A DNA stretch of 64,000 nucleotides, taken from contig CAVTOX010000015.1 of assembly GCA_963736425.1 (NCBI GenBank), positions 1 to 64,000 on the forward strand, read 5' to 3'. Of the stretch, positions 17,182 to 26,180 are shown piece after piece (position 1 is the stretch's first letter; every line of letters begins with the position of its first letter). The notes beneath the pieces were generated by a model. It was not told the DNA's origin. It saw nothing but the letters and a program-made list of their open reading frames with translations, and made no database searches. This DNA comes from Prado023 sp963736425. GTDB taxonomy: Bacteria; Actinomycetota; Actinomycetes; S36-B12; CAIYMF01. The translations under genes and the position numbers were made by a program.

Positions 17182-17922
17182 ATGCCGACCCGGACGCTCG
17201 CGACGCAGATCCGCGACGAGTTCCCCGGGGCGGTTCCGGCGGCGGAGTTCGTCGCCGGGTGGAGTGTCGCGTGCTCGGGTGCGGGCTTCACCGCCGACAC
17301 CGCCCTGCTCGCGGTCGGCGTGTGCCGTGACGAGGTGTGCTTCCCGTTCGTCGCCCAGCTGGAAGCCGTGTGGGGCCCGGCGTTCCAACTCGGGTCCCTG
17401 GGCGGGCTGCTGACGATCGGACGGACCGGGATCGCCGCCGTCGCCAGCCACGCACCGCTCGAGCGAGGGGAGCCGGTGCGCTACGTCCTGATGGCGGCCG
17501 CGCACATCGGGGTGGACGAGGCGGGCACATTCGGCTACCTGCGCCGCGAGCACCAGGAGGGGTCCTCACGCACCTGCGGGGCGCTCATGGCCTTCCGTGA
17601 CGAGCTGCTGACCAGCCGGCTGCGGCTGGGGTATGACCCCGTCGACCCCGAGATGAGCCTCCTGCGCGAGCGCATCCTCACCGCGCTGGTCTACGGCGAC
17701 ATCCCCGAGCCGGTGGAGCTCACCCAGGTCGTCGCGCGGGTCATCGACGAGGACCTGAGCGACCTGCTGACCTGGATCCAGGACGCCGCCGTCCCCGAAC
17801 GCGAGGTCCAGACCGCCGTGGTCACGGGCGTGCTGGTCCACACCGCTGCCGGTGACTGGTTCCAGGCGCACAACCCGCGGATTCACAGCACCCTGACCGG
17901 CGAGCGGGCGATGGTGCTCTGA
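17182..17922 (+). CDS. Probable LCIB-type (theta) carbonic anhydrase
   Basis: A 246-residue soluble protein. The first 140 residues resemble the LCIB (limiting-CO2-inducible B) family of zinc carbonic anhydrases: GVCRDE at 46-51, GSLGGLLTIGRTG at 71-83, a His at 90, AAHIGVDEAGTFGYLRR at 106-122 and SRTCGAL at 129-135. Cys48, His108 and Cys132 would be the zinc ligands and Arg49/Asp50 the acid-base pair. The role would be interconverting CO2 and bicarbonate, plausibly supplying bicarbonate to the nearby acyl-CoA carboxylase. Residues 140-246 are helical and unrecognised. The assignment is from memory of motifs, not a search. ATG chosen; ribosome site weak. Confidence 0.6.
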   Translation: MPTRTLATQIRDEFPGAVPAAEFVAGWSVACSGAGFTADTALLAVGVCRDEVCFPFVAQLEAVWGPAFQLGSLGGLLTIGRTGIAAVASHAPLERGEPVRYVLMAAAHIGVDEAGTFGYLRREHQEGSSRTCGALMAFRDELLTSRLRLGYDPVDPEMSLLRERILTALVYGDIPEPVELTQVVARVIDEDLSDLLTWIQDAAVPEREVQTAVVTGVLVHTAAGDWFQAHNPRIHSTLTGERAMVL

Positions 17923-17929
17923 TTCCGCA

Positions 17930-17983
17930 GTGCCGCCAGTGCCGCCAGTGCCGCCAGTGCCGCCGGTGCCGCCAGTGCCCCGA
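17930..17983. repeat. 9-base tandem repeat, six copies
   Basis: Unit GTGCCGCCA is repeated six times (fifth copy ends in G) in the 85-base gap between the convergent carbonic-anhydrase-like and wzt genes. No hairpin-type terminator is evident here. It is probably a replication-slippage tract whose copy number may vary. Confidence 0.8.
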
Positions 17984-18007
17984 TCCGGGCCCGGGTGCCG
18001 AGCGCCG

Positions 18008-19063
18008 TCAGCTGGGCTGCTCGGTGTCGGCCGGCACGGTGCGGTTCGGCTCGATGGGCAGGGGAGTGGCGTCGCCTGACGGGGCGGGATCGGTCGTCTC
18101 AGGGGGCGTGCTCGCGGTCTCAACCGCTGTCGTGGTCGTGGCCGTGGGCGCGCTCGCGGCCTCGCGCTGGGCGCGGGCCTCCTCGGCGACCTGCCGGGCC
18201 GCCTCCTCGGCGGCCAGGCGCTCGCGGCGCTTCTTGGCCCGCAGGCGCTTGCGCTCCTGGGCCTCCTGCTCCGGGTCGTACATCGCCTCGTAGGCGTCCA
18301 CGACCTCGTTGGCCTCGCCGTCCATCACGATCTGGCCCTTCTCCAGCCAGATCGCCCGGTTGCAGGTCATCCGGACCACGCCCAGGGAGTGCGAGACCAG
18401 GAACACCGTGCCCGCCTCGTCGCGCAGCTGCATGATCCGCTTCTCGCTGCGTCGGCGGAACTCGGCGTCGCCGGTGGCCAGTGCCTCGTCGATCATCAGG
18501 ATCTCGTGGCTCATCGAGGCCGCGATCGCGAACCGCAGGCGGGCGGCCATGCCCGAGGAGTAGGCGGTCATGGGCAGGCTGATGAACTCGCCGAGGTCGG
18601 CGAACTCCACGATCCAGTCCCGCCTGGCCAGCGCCTGCTCGCGGGTCATGCCCATCGCCATGCAGCCGAGCAGGATGTTGCGCTCGCCGGAGAGGTCGCG
18701 CATCAGGGCCGCGTTCACGCCCAGCAGCGAGGGCTTGCCGGAGGTGTAGACCGCGCCGGTCTCTGCGGGGAGCAGGCCGGCGATGGCGCGCAGGAGCGTG
18801 GACTTGCCCGACCCGTTGCGACCGATCAGGGCGATGGCGTCACCCTCGCGCGCGACGAACGACACGCCGCGGACGGCGTGGACCCGTCGGTGGACCTCGC
18901 CGCGGCCCTGCCCGCGCAGCAGCTTGCGCGCAGAGACGGCCGCCGAGGACGAGCCGCCCTGCGACATGACCTTGTAGACGACGTTCAGGTCGTCGCAGAC
19001 GACCGTCGGGGCCCTCTCGTCGACGGGTGCCGGCGCGGGCACAGCCACATCGTGCTCAGCCAC
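18008..19063 (-). CDS. wzt: Polysaccharide ABC exporter ATPase, Wzt-like
   Basis: ATP-binding subunit of a Wzm/Wzt (TagH-like) exporter that moves a lipid-linked polysaccharide or teichoic-acid-type polymer outward across the membrane. The 351-residue protein has Walker A GRNGSGKST near residue 80, the signature segment YSSGMAARLRFAIAAS near residue 167, Walker B ILMIDEALATGDAEF and the switch His in LVSHS. The last 100 residues are a charged, coiled-coil-like stretch followed by an Ala/Thr/Pro-rich tail, not a Wzt carbohydrate-binding domain. The GTG start overlaps the stop of the permease gene by eight bases. Confidence 0.92.
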   Translation of the reverse strand: MAEHDVAVPAPAPVDERAPTVVCDDLNVVYKVMSQGGSSSAAVSARKLLRGQGRGEVHRRVHAVRGVSFVAREGDAIALIGRNGSGKSTLLRAIAGLLPAETGAVYTSGKPSLLGVNAALMRDLSGERNILLGCMAMGMTREQALARRDWIVEFADLGEFISLPMTAYSSGMAARLRFAIAASMSHEILMIDEALATGDAEFRRRSEKRIMQLRDEAGTVFLVSHSLGVVRMTCNRAIWLEKGQIVMDGEANEVVDAYEAMYDPEQEAQERKRLRAKKRRERLAAEEAARQVAEEARAQREAASAPTATTTTAVETASTPPETTDPAPSGDATPLPIEPNRTVPADTEQPS

Positions 19064-19949
19064 GGGCGTAGGACTCCTCGGCGCGGTAGAACACGAAGAA
19101 GCCGACGAGTAGGGTCCCGACCCCCCAGGCCGCCGCGTACCACCAGAGGAAGCCCGGCGCCGAGTGGCTGGTCATCAGCGACACGCGCACGAGCTCGATG
19201 TAGACCGTCGCCGGGTTGGCGAACAGCAGGTCGCGGACCCACGCAGGTGCGGACTCCGTGAAGACGTAGATGCTGTAGAAGACGCCGGACAGGTAGCGCC
19301 ATGTGGTCATCACGAACGGGATGAGCTGGGTGACGTCCTGGCTGGCCGCCGTCCAGCGGGCGACCATCATGCACAGCCCGGCGTTGAACATCGTCTGCAG
19401 GAGCATCACCGGGATCAGCCCCAGCCAGTGCCAGGTGATCGGCTCCCCGGTGAGGAAGACGATGCCGCACAGGATGATCAGCGAGACGATCTGCTGCTGG
19501 ACCTCCTGGACGATCACGGCCAGGGGCAGCACCGCACGCGGGAAGTGGATGGCGCGGATCAACGAGCGGTTGTTCGCGATCGCCTTGGCCCCGCCGGTGA
19601 CCGCTCGCTGGGTGTAGGTGAACGTGAACACGCCGACCACCAGGAAGGCGACGTAGTTGTCGATCCCCTTGCTGGTGTTGAGCAGGACGCCGAAGACGAA
19701 GAAGTACACGATCGCGTTGAGGATCGGGGCGAGCACCTGCCAGAAGCGGCCCAGGACCGTGTCGGAGTACTGGGCGGTGTTCCGGCTGCTGGCCATCGAG
19801 ATGATGAAGTCGCGCCGGGTCCACAGCTCGCGGACGTAGCTGCGGATCGGCTGCCGCGCGGAGCTGGAGGTCAGGCCCCATTGGTCGACCAGGGCGCGCA
19901 CGGCCTGGCCGTCGGGCGCCGGAACGGGCTCCGGCACTGCTGTGGACAT
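19056..19949 (-). CDS. wzm: Polysaccharide ABC exporter permease, Wzm-like
   Basis: Integral membrane subunit of the ABC-2 type exporter paired with the downstream ATPase. The protein has 297 aa with a 65-residue cytoplasmic N-terminus (ELWTRRDFIISMASSRNTAQY) and about six membrane segments. The N-terminal motif LGRFWQVLAPILNAIVYFFV and GGAKAIANNRSLIRAIHFPRAVLP are typical of TagG/Wzm proteins. The ATG at 19949 has a clear AGGAG site. With the ATPase it forms an operon; the exported polymer is probably made by the glycosyltransferase and CDP-alcohol genes elsewhere in the window. Confidence 0.92.
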   Translation of the reverse strand: MSTAVPEPVPAPDGQAVRALVDQWGLTSSSARQPIRSYVRELWTRRDFIISMASSRNTAQYSDTVLGRFWQVLAPILNAIVYFFVFGVLLNTSKGIDNYVAFLVVGVFTFTYTQRAVTGGAKAIANNRSLIRAIHFPRAVLPLAVIVQEVQQQIVSLIILCGIVFLTGEPITWHWLGLIPVMLLQTMFNAGLCMMVARWTAASQDVTQLIPFVMTTWRYLSGVFYSIYVFTESAPAWVRDLLFANPATVYIELVRVSLMTSHSAPGFLWWYAAAWGVGTLLVGFFVFYRAEESYARG

Positions 19950-20008
19950 CGGTGCTCCTACTCGCCCTGACCCAACACGCGCCCACGATAGTGCCGACCG
20001 GCTGCCGA

Positions 20009-20014
20009 TAGTGT
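20009..20014 (+). promoter_or_regulatory. -10 box for leaderless purK mRNA
   Basis: TAGTGT lies seven bases before the GTG start at 20022. No Shine-Dalgarno sequence is present, so transcription probably begins at the start codon. Confidence 0.5.
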
Positions 20015-20021
20015 TCTGTCC

Positions 20022-21224
20022 GTGGCGCACAGTGCTCAGGACCCGCCCGGAACCGGCGCCGGGATGACTCCTGCCCTGGGGTTCCCCATCGTGGGCATGA
20101 TCGGCGGCGGTCAGTTGGCGCGGATGTCCCAGGAGGCAGCTCTGGCCCTGGGTGTCGGCCTGCGCGTGCTCGCGGCCGGCCCCACGGAGTCTGCGGCCCG
20201 TGCCGGCGGCGACATCCGATGGGGCGCCCACGACGACCCTGAGGCCGTGGCGGCCTTCGCGGTGGGCTGTGACGTCGTGACGTTCGACCACGAGCACGTC
20301 CCCGCGCCGATCCTCGCGGCCATGGTCGAGTCCGGGGTGAGGGTGCGACCTGGTCCCGCGGCTCTGGCCCACGCCCAGGACAAGGTCCACATGCGCACCG
20401 CGATCAGTGCCGCCGGGGTGCCGTGCCCGGCGTGGGCGGTGGTCTCCTCGGCTGCGGAGGTCGTGGCCTTCGCTGACGTGAATGCCTGGCCGGTGGTGCT
20501 CAAGGTCTCGCGCGGCGGGTACGACGGTCGCGGGGTCTGGGTGGTGGATGGCCCGGATGAGGCGCAGGCGGTGATGGCCGGGAACCCGCTGGCTCCCGGC
20601 GTCGAGTGGTTGGTCGAGCAGTACGTGCCGTTCACCCGTGAGCTCGCCGCCCAGGTGGCCCGGTCCCCCTCCGGGCAGGCCGCGGTGTACCCGGTCGTGC
20701 GGACGGTCCAGACCAACGGGATCTGCACCGAGGTCGTCGCGCCGTGCCCGGGGCTCAGCGACGAGCACGCCCTGGCCGCGCAGCAGGTCGCCCTGCAGAT
20801 CGCCGAGGCCCTCGACGTGGTCGGGATGCTCGCGGTCGAACTCTTCGACACCCCGGACGGCGTGCTCGTCAACGAGCTGGCGATGCGTCCGCACAACAGC
20901 GGGCACTGGTCGATCGAGGGTGCGGTCACCAGCCAGTTCGAGAACCACCTGCGCGCGGTGCTCGACCTGCCGCTGGGGTCACCGGCTGCCCGCTCGCCGT
21001 TCACGGTGATGGTCAACGTCCTCGGTGGCGAGCACCCGGACATGTACTCCGCCTACCGGCATGTGATGGCCCGCGATCCGGGGCTGAAGGTCCACATGTA
21101 CGGCAAGGACGTGCGTCCGGGCCGCAAGATCGGCCATGTCACGGTCTCCGGCGACGACCTGGAGTCGTTGCTCGCACGGGCCCATCACGCGGCCGACTAC
21201 CTGACGGGAGTGATCGATGAGTGA
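20022..21224 (+). CDS. purK: N5-carboxyaminoimidazole ribonucleotide synthase
   Basis: PurK uses ATP and bicarbonate to convert AIR to N5-CAIR in purine synthesis. It is a 400-residue ATP-grasp enzyme. Features are VGMIGGGQLARMSQEAA near residue 26, VLKVSRGGYDGRGVWVV near residue 160, VEQYVPFTRELA, and the C-terminal NELAMRPHNSGHWSIEGA metal/substrate segment. The first 20 residues precede the conserved core and may be disordered. The start GTG is leaderless. It overlaps purE by eight bases, so the two consecutive enzymes are co-translated. Confidence 0.95.
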   Translation: MAHSAQDPPGTGAGMTPALGFPIVGMIGGGQLARMSQEAALALGVGLRVLAAGPTESAARAGGDIRWGAHDDPEAVAAFAVGCDVVTFDHEHVPAPILAAMVESGVRVRPGPAALAHAQDKVHMRTAISAAGVPCPAWAVVSSAAEVVAFADVNAWPVVLKVSRGGYDGRGVWVVDGPDEAQAVMAGNPLAPGVEWLVEQYVPFTRELAAQVARSPSGQAAVYPVVRTVQTNGICTEVVAPCPGLSDEHALAAQQVALQIAEALDVVGMLAVELFDTPDGVLVNELAMRPHNSGHWSIEGAVTSQFENHLRAVLDLPLGSPAARSPFTVMVNVLGGEHPDMYSAYRHVMARDPGLKVHMYGKDVRPGRKIGHVTVSGDDLESLLARAHHAADYLTGVIDE

Positions 21225-21732
21225 GCGCCTTGTGTCCCCGGCCGAGGTCGGGGTCGTCATGGGATCGGACTCCGACTGGGTGGTGATGGCCGATGCCGCC
21301 CAGGTCCTGCGCGACTTCGGGGTCCCGCACGAGGTGGACGTGGTGTCCGCCCACCGGATGCCCGAGGACATGATCGAGTACGGGAGGTCCGCTGCGGAGC
21401 GCGGGCTGAAGGTGATCATCGCCGGTGCTGGAGGGGCTGCGCACCTGCCGGGGATGCTGGCCTCGGTGACATCCATCCCGGTGATCGGTGTCCCTGTGCC
21501 GTTGCCCATGCTCGACGGGATGGACTCGTTGCTGTCGATCGTGCAGATGCCCTCAGGCGTCCCCGTGGCGACCGTCGGGATCGGCCAGGCGCGCAACGCC
21601 GGCCTGCTGGCCGTGCGGATCCTCGGCGTCGCCGAGCCGCGGCTCTGGCCCGACATGGACGCCTTCCGAGCTGGGCTGCGCGACGCGGCACGGGCCAAGG
21701 GGCAGCGGCTGCGCGAGGAGTTCGGCAACTGA
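21217..21732 (+). CDS. purE: N5-carboxyaminoimidazole ribonucleotide mutase
   Basis: PurE converts N5-CAIR to CAIR, the step after PurK. The 171-residue protein has the family signatures VGVVMGSDSDW near residue 12, VSAHRMPEDM near residue 43 with the catalytic His, AGAGGAAHLPGM near residue 70, and MPSGVPVATVGIG near residue 113. The start lies inside the end of purK. The gene ends 34 bases before the convergent PhoU-like gene. Confidence 0.96.
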   Translation: MSERLVSPAEVGVVMGSDSDWVVMADAAQVLRDFGVPHEVDVVSAHRMPEDMIEYGRSAAERGLKVIIAGAGGAAHLPGMLASVTSIPVIGVPVPLPMLDGMDSLLSIVQMPSGVPVATVGIGQARNAGLLAVRILGVAEPRLWPDMDAFRAGLRDAARAKGQRLREEFGN

Positions 21733-21766
21733 CCGAGCTCGGTCGGAGCCCCTCGGCCCGGGGCCA

Positions 21767-22376
21767 TCAGCCCTCCTTGACCACCGCGTACCAGACGCGC
21801 TCGGCGACGGCGGCGAGGCGCTCGCCGGACTCCAGGACGCGCCGGTAGAGCTCGCGCAGGGAGATCGCCAGCCTTACGTCGTCCACGGCGACGAGGCCGC
21901 GCATCGCCTGGCGGTACACCTTCTCCATCCGGCGCTCGGCGGCCAGTGCGGCGTCGGCCTCGAGCGTCGCGGTGTCGCCGTCACCGGTGAGGTGGTCCAG
22001 GGCGATCCGCAGGTGACCCAGCCCCTCGGCGAGGTCGTCGGCCATCGCGGCCACCGAGGCGTCCGGTGCGATGCCCAGGGCGTCGGCCTCCCGGACGATG
22101 TTCTTCGCCGCGTTCATGACGGAGTCGAGCAGCTCGGAGAGGCTGTACAGGTCCTCCTGATCGATCGGGGTGCTGAAGGCGTGGCGCAGCTGGGTCTGCA
22201 GCGTCGCGACGCACCTGGTCGGCCTCGTGCTCGGCGGCCCGGACCCCGGTCTCCTGGGCGGAGTCGCCGTGCGCCCAGGCGGCGAAGGCAGCGATCCCGC
22301 TGACGGTGATGTCCGCCTGCGCGGCCAGGGTCCCCAGCACGTCGGGTGTCTCGGGCAGGAACCAGTGCGACCTCAT
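21767..22376 (-). CDS. PhoU-like DUF47 protein, one frameshift
   Basis: A helical protein of about 202 aa of the DUF47/PhoU-like family found beside PiT transporters, where it is thought to regulate phosphate uptake. The N-terminal part (MRSHWFLPETPDVLG to the heptad-rich AAEHEADQVRR) and the C-terminal part (LQTQLRHAFSTPIDQEDLYSL to AVVKEG) are in different frames, with one extra base near 22203. Removing it restores the conserved run. The ATG at 22376 overlaps the stop of the PiT gene, so the pair is one operon. The break is probably a sequence error. Confidence 0.82.
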
Positions 22377-23387
22377 CGGATGACCCCTTCCAGGAGCGCC
22401 ACGGCTGCGGCCATGGCGGCGCAGCCGGGCATTGTCACGACCCACGCGAGCAGGATCTCGCGGACCACTGGCCAGCGGACGTGTCGCCTGCGCCGGGCGG
22501 CACCGACTCCGACGACTGAGGATGCCACCACGTGCGTGGTGCTGACCGGGGCACCCAGCATCGCGGCACCGCCGATCACCAGCGTGCTGGAGCCCTGGCT
22601 GGCCAGGCCGTCGAGCGGAAGGATCCGGTAGATCCCCCGACCCAGCGTCCGCACGATCCGCCAGCCGCCCAGCGCCGTGCCGAACGTCATCGCCGCGGCG
22701 CAGGCCACCTTGACCCACAGCGGGACCACGAACGTCGACAGCGCCCCTGCCGACGACGAGTGCCAGGGTGATCAGGCCCATCGTCTTCTGGGCGTCGTTG
22801 GTGCCGTGTGCGAAGGCCAGGGCCGCGGAGGTCCCCCACTGACCCTTCTTGAGCGAGCCGGCCACGCGTTGGTCCGCACGGCGCAGGGCCCGACGGGCCG
22901 AGGCCTCCATGAGCCATCCGGCGAGGGCGCCGATCAGCGGGGAGATCGCCAGCGCGACGAGGACCCCGAGCGACGCCGATCGGCCGCCAGCCGTCGAAGC
23001 CGCCCCAGTTGACCGAGGCCGTCCCGCCGATCACCAGGGCCGCCCCCACCAGGCCGCCGACGAGCGCGTGCGAGGACGACGAGGGCAGCCCGAACCGCCA
23101 GGTCAGCAGGTTCCAGGTCACTGCGGCGAGCAGGGCGGCCAGCAGGATCCCGAGGATGTCTTCGGTGCCGACCTCGATCAGTCCACCGACGGTGTCGGCC
23201 ACGGCCGTGCCCGCGATGATCGGTCCGAGCAGGGTGAAGACCGTGGTGACGCCAGCGCCTGCCGCGGCGTCATCGCGCGCGTGGCCACGGGCGCGGCCAG
23301 CGAGTTCGACGAGTCGTGGAACCCGTTGGTCAGGTCGAAGGCCAGCGCCAGGAGGACGACGACCACCAGTCCCAGGGACAGGTCCAC
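22373..23387 (-). CDS. PiT-family inorganic phosphate transporter, three frameshifts
   Basis: A low-affinity phosphate (metal-phosphate/proton) symporter of the PiT family. The four fragments read in order: FDLTNGFHDSSNSLAA with the first family motif; GLPSSSSHALVGGLVGAA; AHGTNDAQKTMGLITLA with the second PiT signature; and VSTTHVVASSVVGVG at the C-terminus. They are separated by indels near 23250 (one base missing), 22971 (one extra) and 22744-22747 (one extra in a C run). Joined, they give about 337 aa, a normal length. Three breaks in one gene could also mean a decayed gene, but every segment is highly conserved. The GTG start is the most plausible one. Confidence 0.82.
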
Positions 23388-23481
23388 ACCTCCATACTGC
23401 GCCGAGTCGGGGCCCGATAGTCGGTGGCGTGAGCGATTTCGACGATCTGATGGTCGGAGTCGTTCACACCGACGCGGGGGG

Positions 23482-24837
23482 TCAGGCGTTCGGGCGACCC
23501 AGGCCGCGGTAGGTCCAGCCGGCGGCACGCCACCGGGCGACGTCGAGGCAGTTGCGGCCGTCGAGGATCGATGGCGTGTTCGGCAGAGCGGCGACCGTGG
23601 CCGGATCGAGGTCCGTGTAGTCGCGCCACTCGGTGAGCAGGAGCACCAGGTCGGCGCCCGTGAGGGCCTCGCGGATGTCGTGCGCGTAGGCCATCTTCGG
23701 GTAGGCGGCTCGCGCGTTGGCCATGGCCTGGGGGTCATGCACGACCACGTCCCCACCTGCGGTGTAGATCGCGGCGGCGATGTCCAGGGCCGGTGAGTCC
23801 CGGACGTCGTCGGAGTCGGGCTTGAATGCCGCACCGAGCACGGCGATCCGCTTGCCGACGAAGCGGCCTCCGACCTGCTCACGGGCCAGGGCCACGGTCG
23901 AGGTGCGGCGTCGGGTGTTGATCCCGTCCACGTCGCGCAGGAAGCTCAGGGCGTCCGAGACGCCGAGCTCACCAGCGCGGGCCATGAAGGCGCGGATGTC
24001 CTTGGGCAGGCACCCGCCGCCGAAGCCGATGCCGGCCCGCAGGAACTTCGAGCCGATCCGCTCGTCGTAACCGATGGCCCGCGCGAGCTGGGTCACGTCG
24101 GCGCCGGTCGCCTCGCACACCTCGGCCATCGCGTTGATGAAGGAGATCTTGGTGGCCAGGAAGCTGTTGGCCGCCACCTTCACCAGTTCCGAGGTGGCGT
24201 AGTCCATGACCAGGAACGGCGAGCCCCACTCGATCATCGGGGCGTACACCCGGCGCATGACCTCCTCGTCGCGACCCGGCGCCTCGCCGGGCCCGGACGG
24301 GGTGGCGACGCCGATCACGATGCGGTCCGGGGTCAGGGTGTCGGCAACGGCGAAGCCCTCGCGGAGGAACTCCGGGTTCCAGACCAGGTCGACCTCAGCA
24401 CCTGCGGGTGCCAGGGCCTGAAGTCGGGTTCGGACGTTCTCGGCGGTCCCCACCGGGACGGTGGACTTGCCGATCACAGTGCAGGGGCGGGTCAGGCGTG
24501 GTGCCAGGGACCCGATCGCGGCGTCGATCTGGCTGAGGTCGGCGGCGTTGGTGCGCGGGTGCTGAGGGGTGCCGACGCCGATGAAGTGCAGGTCGCCGAA
24601 ATCCGCAGCCTCGGCGAAGTCGGTGGTGAACCGCAGACGACCGGCGGTGACGTTGGACTCGAGAAGCTCGGACAGCCCGGGCTCGTAGAACGGCACCTCG
24701 CCGCGGGCCAGGGCGGCGATCTTGTCGGCGTCCACGTCGACACCGAGGACGTCGTAGCCGGACTCGGCCATCGCGGCGGCGTGGGTGGCGCCGAGGTAGC
24801 CGGTGCCGATGACGGTGATCCTCAGGGGCTCGCTCAC
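23482..24837 (-). CDS. UDP-glucose/GDP-mannose 6-dehydrogenase family protein
   Basis: NAD-dependent enzyme that oxidises the C6 hydroxyl of UDP-glucose (most likely) to UDP-glucuronate for envelope glycans. The 451-residue protein has the N-terminal Rossmann motif GTGYLGATHAA near residue 10, STVPVGTAENV, the catalytic-cysteine motif GFGGGCLPKDIRA near residue 258, and a C-terminal domain with LGAAFKPDSDDVRDSPA. Start GTG 24837 is seven bases from a TAGGCT box. UDP-sugar versus GDP-mannose preference cannot be decided here. Confidence 0.92.
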   Translation of the reverse strand: MSEPLRITVIGTGYLGATHAAAMAESGYDVLGVDVDADKIAALARGEVPFYEPGLSELLESNVTAGRLRFTTDFAEAADFGDLHFIGVGTPQHPRTNAADLSQIDAAIGSLAPRLTRPCTVIGKSTVPVGTAENVRTRLQALAPAGAEVDLVWNPEFLREGFAVADTLTPDRIVIGVATPSGPGEAPGRDEEVMRRVYAPMIEWGSPFLVMDYATSELVKVAANSFLATKISFINAMAEVCEATGADVTQLARAIGYDERIGSKFLRAGIGFGGGCLPKDIRAFMARAGELGVSDALSFLRDVDGINTRRRTSTVALAREQVGGRFVGKRIAVLGAAFKPDSDDVRDSPALDIAAAIYTAGGDVVVHDPQAMANARAAYPKMAYAHDIREALTGADLVLLLTEWRDYTDLDPATVAALPNTPSILDGRNCLDVARWRAAGWTYRGLGRPNA

Positions 24838-24844
24838 GCCGGCA

Positions 24845-24850
24845 AGCCTA
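24845..24850 (-). promoter_or_regulatory. -10 box for leaderless UDP-sugar dehydrogenase mRNA
   Basis: TAGGCT on the minus strand is exactly seven bases before the GTG start at 24837; no ribosome site is present. Confidence 0.5.
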
Positions 24851-24974
24851 GTGCGGGCCGGTGGGCGGGCTGGTCCGGCGACGTTCCCGGTCCGGGATCG
24901 CCCTGCCGGCGGCAGTATCCAGCCGTTCGGAATCGATGGGTCGCCCGGCGGGGATGGGGCGCATCCGGCGCGCG

Positions 24975-24980
24975 TAGCCT
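24975..24980 (+). promoter_or_regulatory. -10 box for leaderless acyl-CoA dehydrogenase mRNA
   Basis: TAGCCT ends seven bases before the ATG at 24988 and faces the UDP-sugar dehydrogenase promoter 125 bases away. Confidence 0.5.
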
Positions 24981-24987
24981 GTGAGGC

Positions 24988-26154
24988 ATGGCACTCACCC
25001 CGAACCCCGATTTCAACGCCTTCACCCTTCCCGAGGAGCACGAGATGCTCCGTGCGGCCGTCCGCGAGCTGGCCGAGGACAAGATCGCCCCGCGGGCCGC
25101 CGAGATCGACGAGACCGGCGAGTTCCCCTGGGACGTCTACGAGGCCCTGCGGGCCAACGACTTCCACGCGATCCACATCCCCGAGAAGTTCGGCGGGCAG
25201 GGCGGCGACGCCCTGGCGGCGTGCCTGGTCATCGAGGAGGTGGCCCGCGTCTGCGCCTCGAGCTCGCTGATCCCTGCGGTCAACAAGCTCGGCACGATGC
25301 CGCTGCTGGTTGGGGCATCGGATGAGTTGCTGGGTCGCTACCTGCCGCAGGTGGCCAGCGGCGAGGCGATGTTCTCCTACGCCCTGTCTGAGCGCGAGGC
25401 GGGTTCGGACGCCGGGTCGATGAAGTGCCGCGCGGTGGCTGGCGACGGTGGCTGGGTGCTCAACGGCCAGAAGTCGTGGATCAGCAACGCCGGGGTCTCG
25501 AAGTACTACACCGTGATGGCGGTGACGGAGCCCGGCATCGGGCCCAAGGGGATCTCCGCCTTCGTCGTCCACGCCGACGATCCCGGGTTCGCCCTGGGCA
25601 CTCCCGAGCGCAAGCTCGGCATCCATGGCTCACCGACGCGCGAGATCCTGTTCGACAACTGCTGGATCCCGGCCGACCGGATCGTGGGGGAGCCCGGCAC
25701 CGGCTTCCAGACCGCCATGCGCACGTTGGACCACACGCGGGTGACGATCGGCGCCCAGGCCCTTGGGATCGCGCAGGGGGCACTGGACGCCTCGATCGCG
25801 TACGCCAAGGACCGCAAGCAGTTCGGCAAGACCATCGGCGCCTTCCAGGGGGTGCAGTTCCTGCTGGCCGACATGGCCATGAAGGTGGAGGCGGCGCGGG
25901 CGCTGACCTACGCCGCCGCAGCGCGCAGCGAGCGCGGGGCAGCGGATCTGACCCTCTTCGGCGCGGCTGCCAAGTGTTACGCCTCCGACATCGCCATGGA
26001 GGTCACGACCGACGCCGTGCAGGTGTTCGGCGGCGCCGGCTACGTCCGCGACAACCCGGTGGAGCGCTACATGCGCGACGCGAAGATCACCCAGATCTAC
26101 GAGGGGACCAATCAGATCCAGCGCATGGTGATAGGTCGGCAGCTGCTCAAGTAG
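24988..26154 (+). CDS. Acyl-CoA dehydrogenase (FadE25-like)
   Basis: A second FAD-dependent acyl-CoA dehydrogenase, 388 aa. Features: YALSEREAGSDAGSMKC near residue 131, WVLNGQKSWISNAG near residue 155, DRKQFGKTIGAFQGVQF near residue 274, FGGAGYVRDNPVERYMRDAK and the catalytic Glu in IYEGTNQIQRMVIGR. The product is close in style to the FadE25 group located next to purE in mycobacteria, fitting the shared gene order. The start ATG is leaderless. It ends 26 bases from a convergent gene. Confidence 0.93.
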   Translation: MALTPNPDFNAFTLPEEHEMLRAAVRELAEDKIAPRAAEIDETGEFPWDVYEALRANDFHAIHIPEKFGGQGGDALAACLVIEEVARVCASSSLIPAVNKLGTMPLLVGASDELLGRYLPQVASGEAMFSYALSEREAGSDAGSMKCRAVAGDGGWVLNGQKSWISNAGVSKYYTVMAVTEPGIGPKGISAFVVHADDPGFALGTPERKLGIHGSPTREILFDNCWIPADRIVGEPGTGFQTAMRTLDHTRVTIGAQALGIAQGALDASIAYAKDRKQFGKTIGAFQGVQFLLADMAMKVEAARALTYAAAARSERGAADLTLFGAAAKCYASDIAMEVTTDAVQVFGGAGYVRDNPVERYMRDAKITQIYEGTNQIQRMVIGRQLLK

Positions 26155-26180
26155 GGCCGGGGTGAAGGAACGCGCCGGGC

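Noticed and set aside
14853..17300. Open frame of 815 codons on the minus strand across the dehydrogenase and epimerase genes.
   Set aside because: It runs antisense to two clear conserved genes and has no recognisable domain.
22373..23387. PiT transporter as a true pseudogene.
   Set aside because: All segments keep conserved motifs and the same kind of single-base indel occurs in unrelated essential genes across the window, so error is more likely. Not fully excluded.
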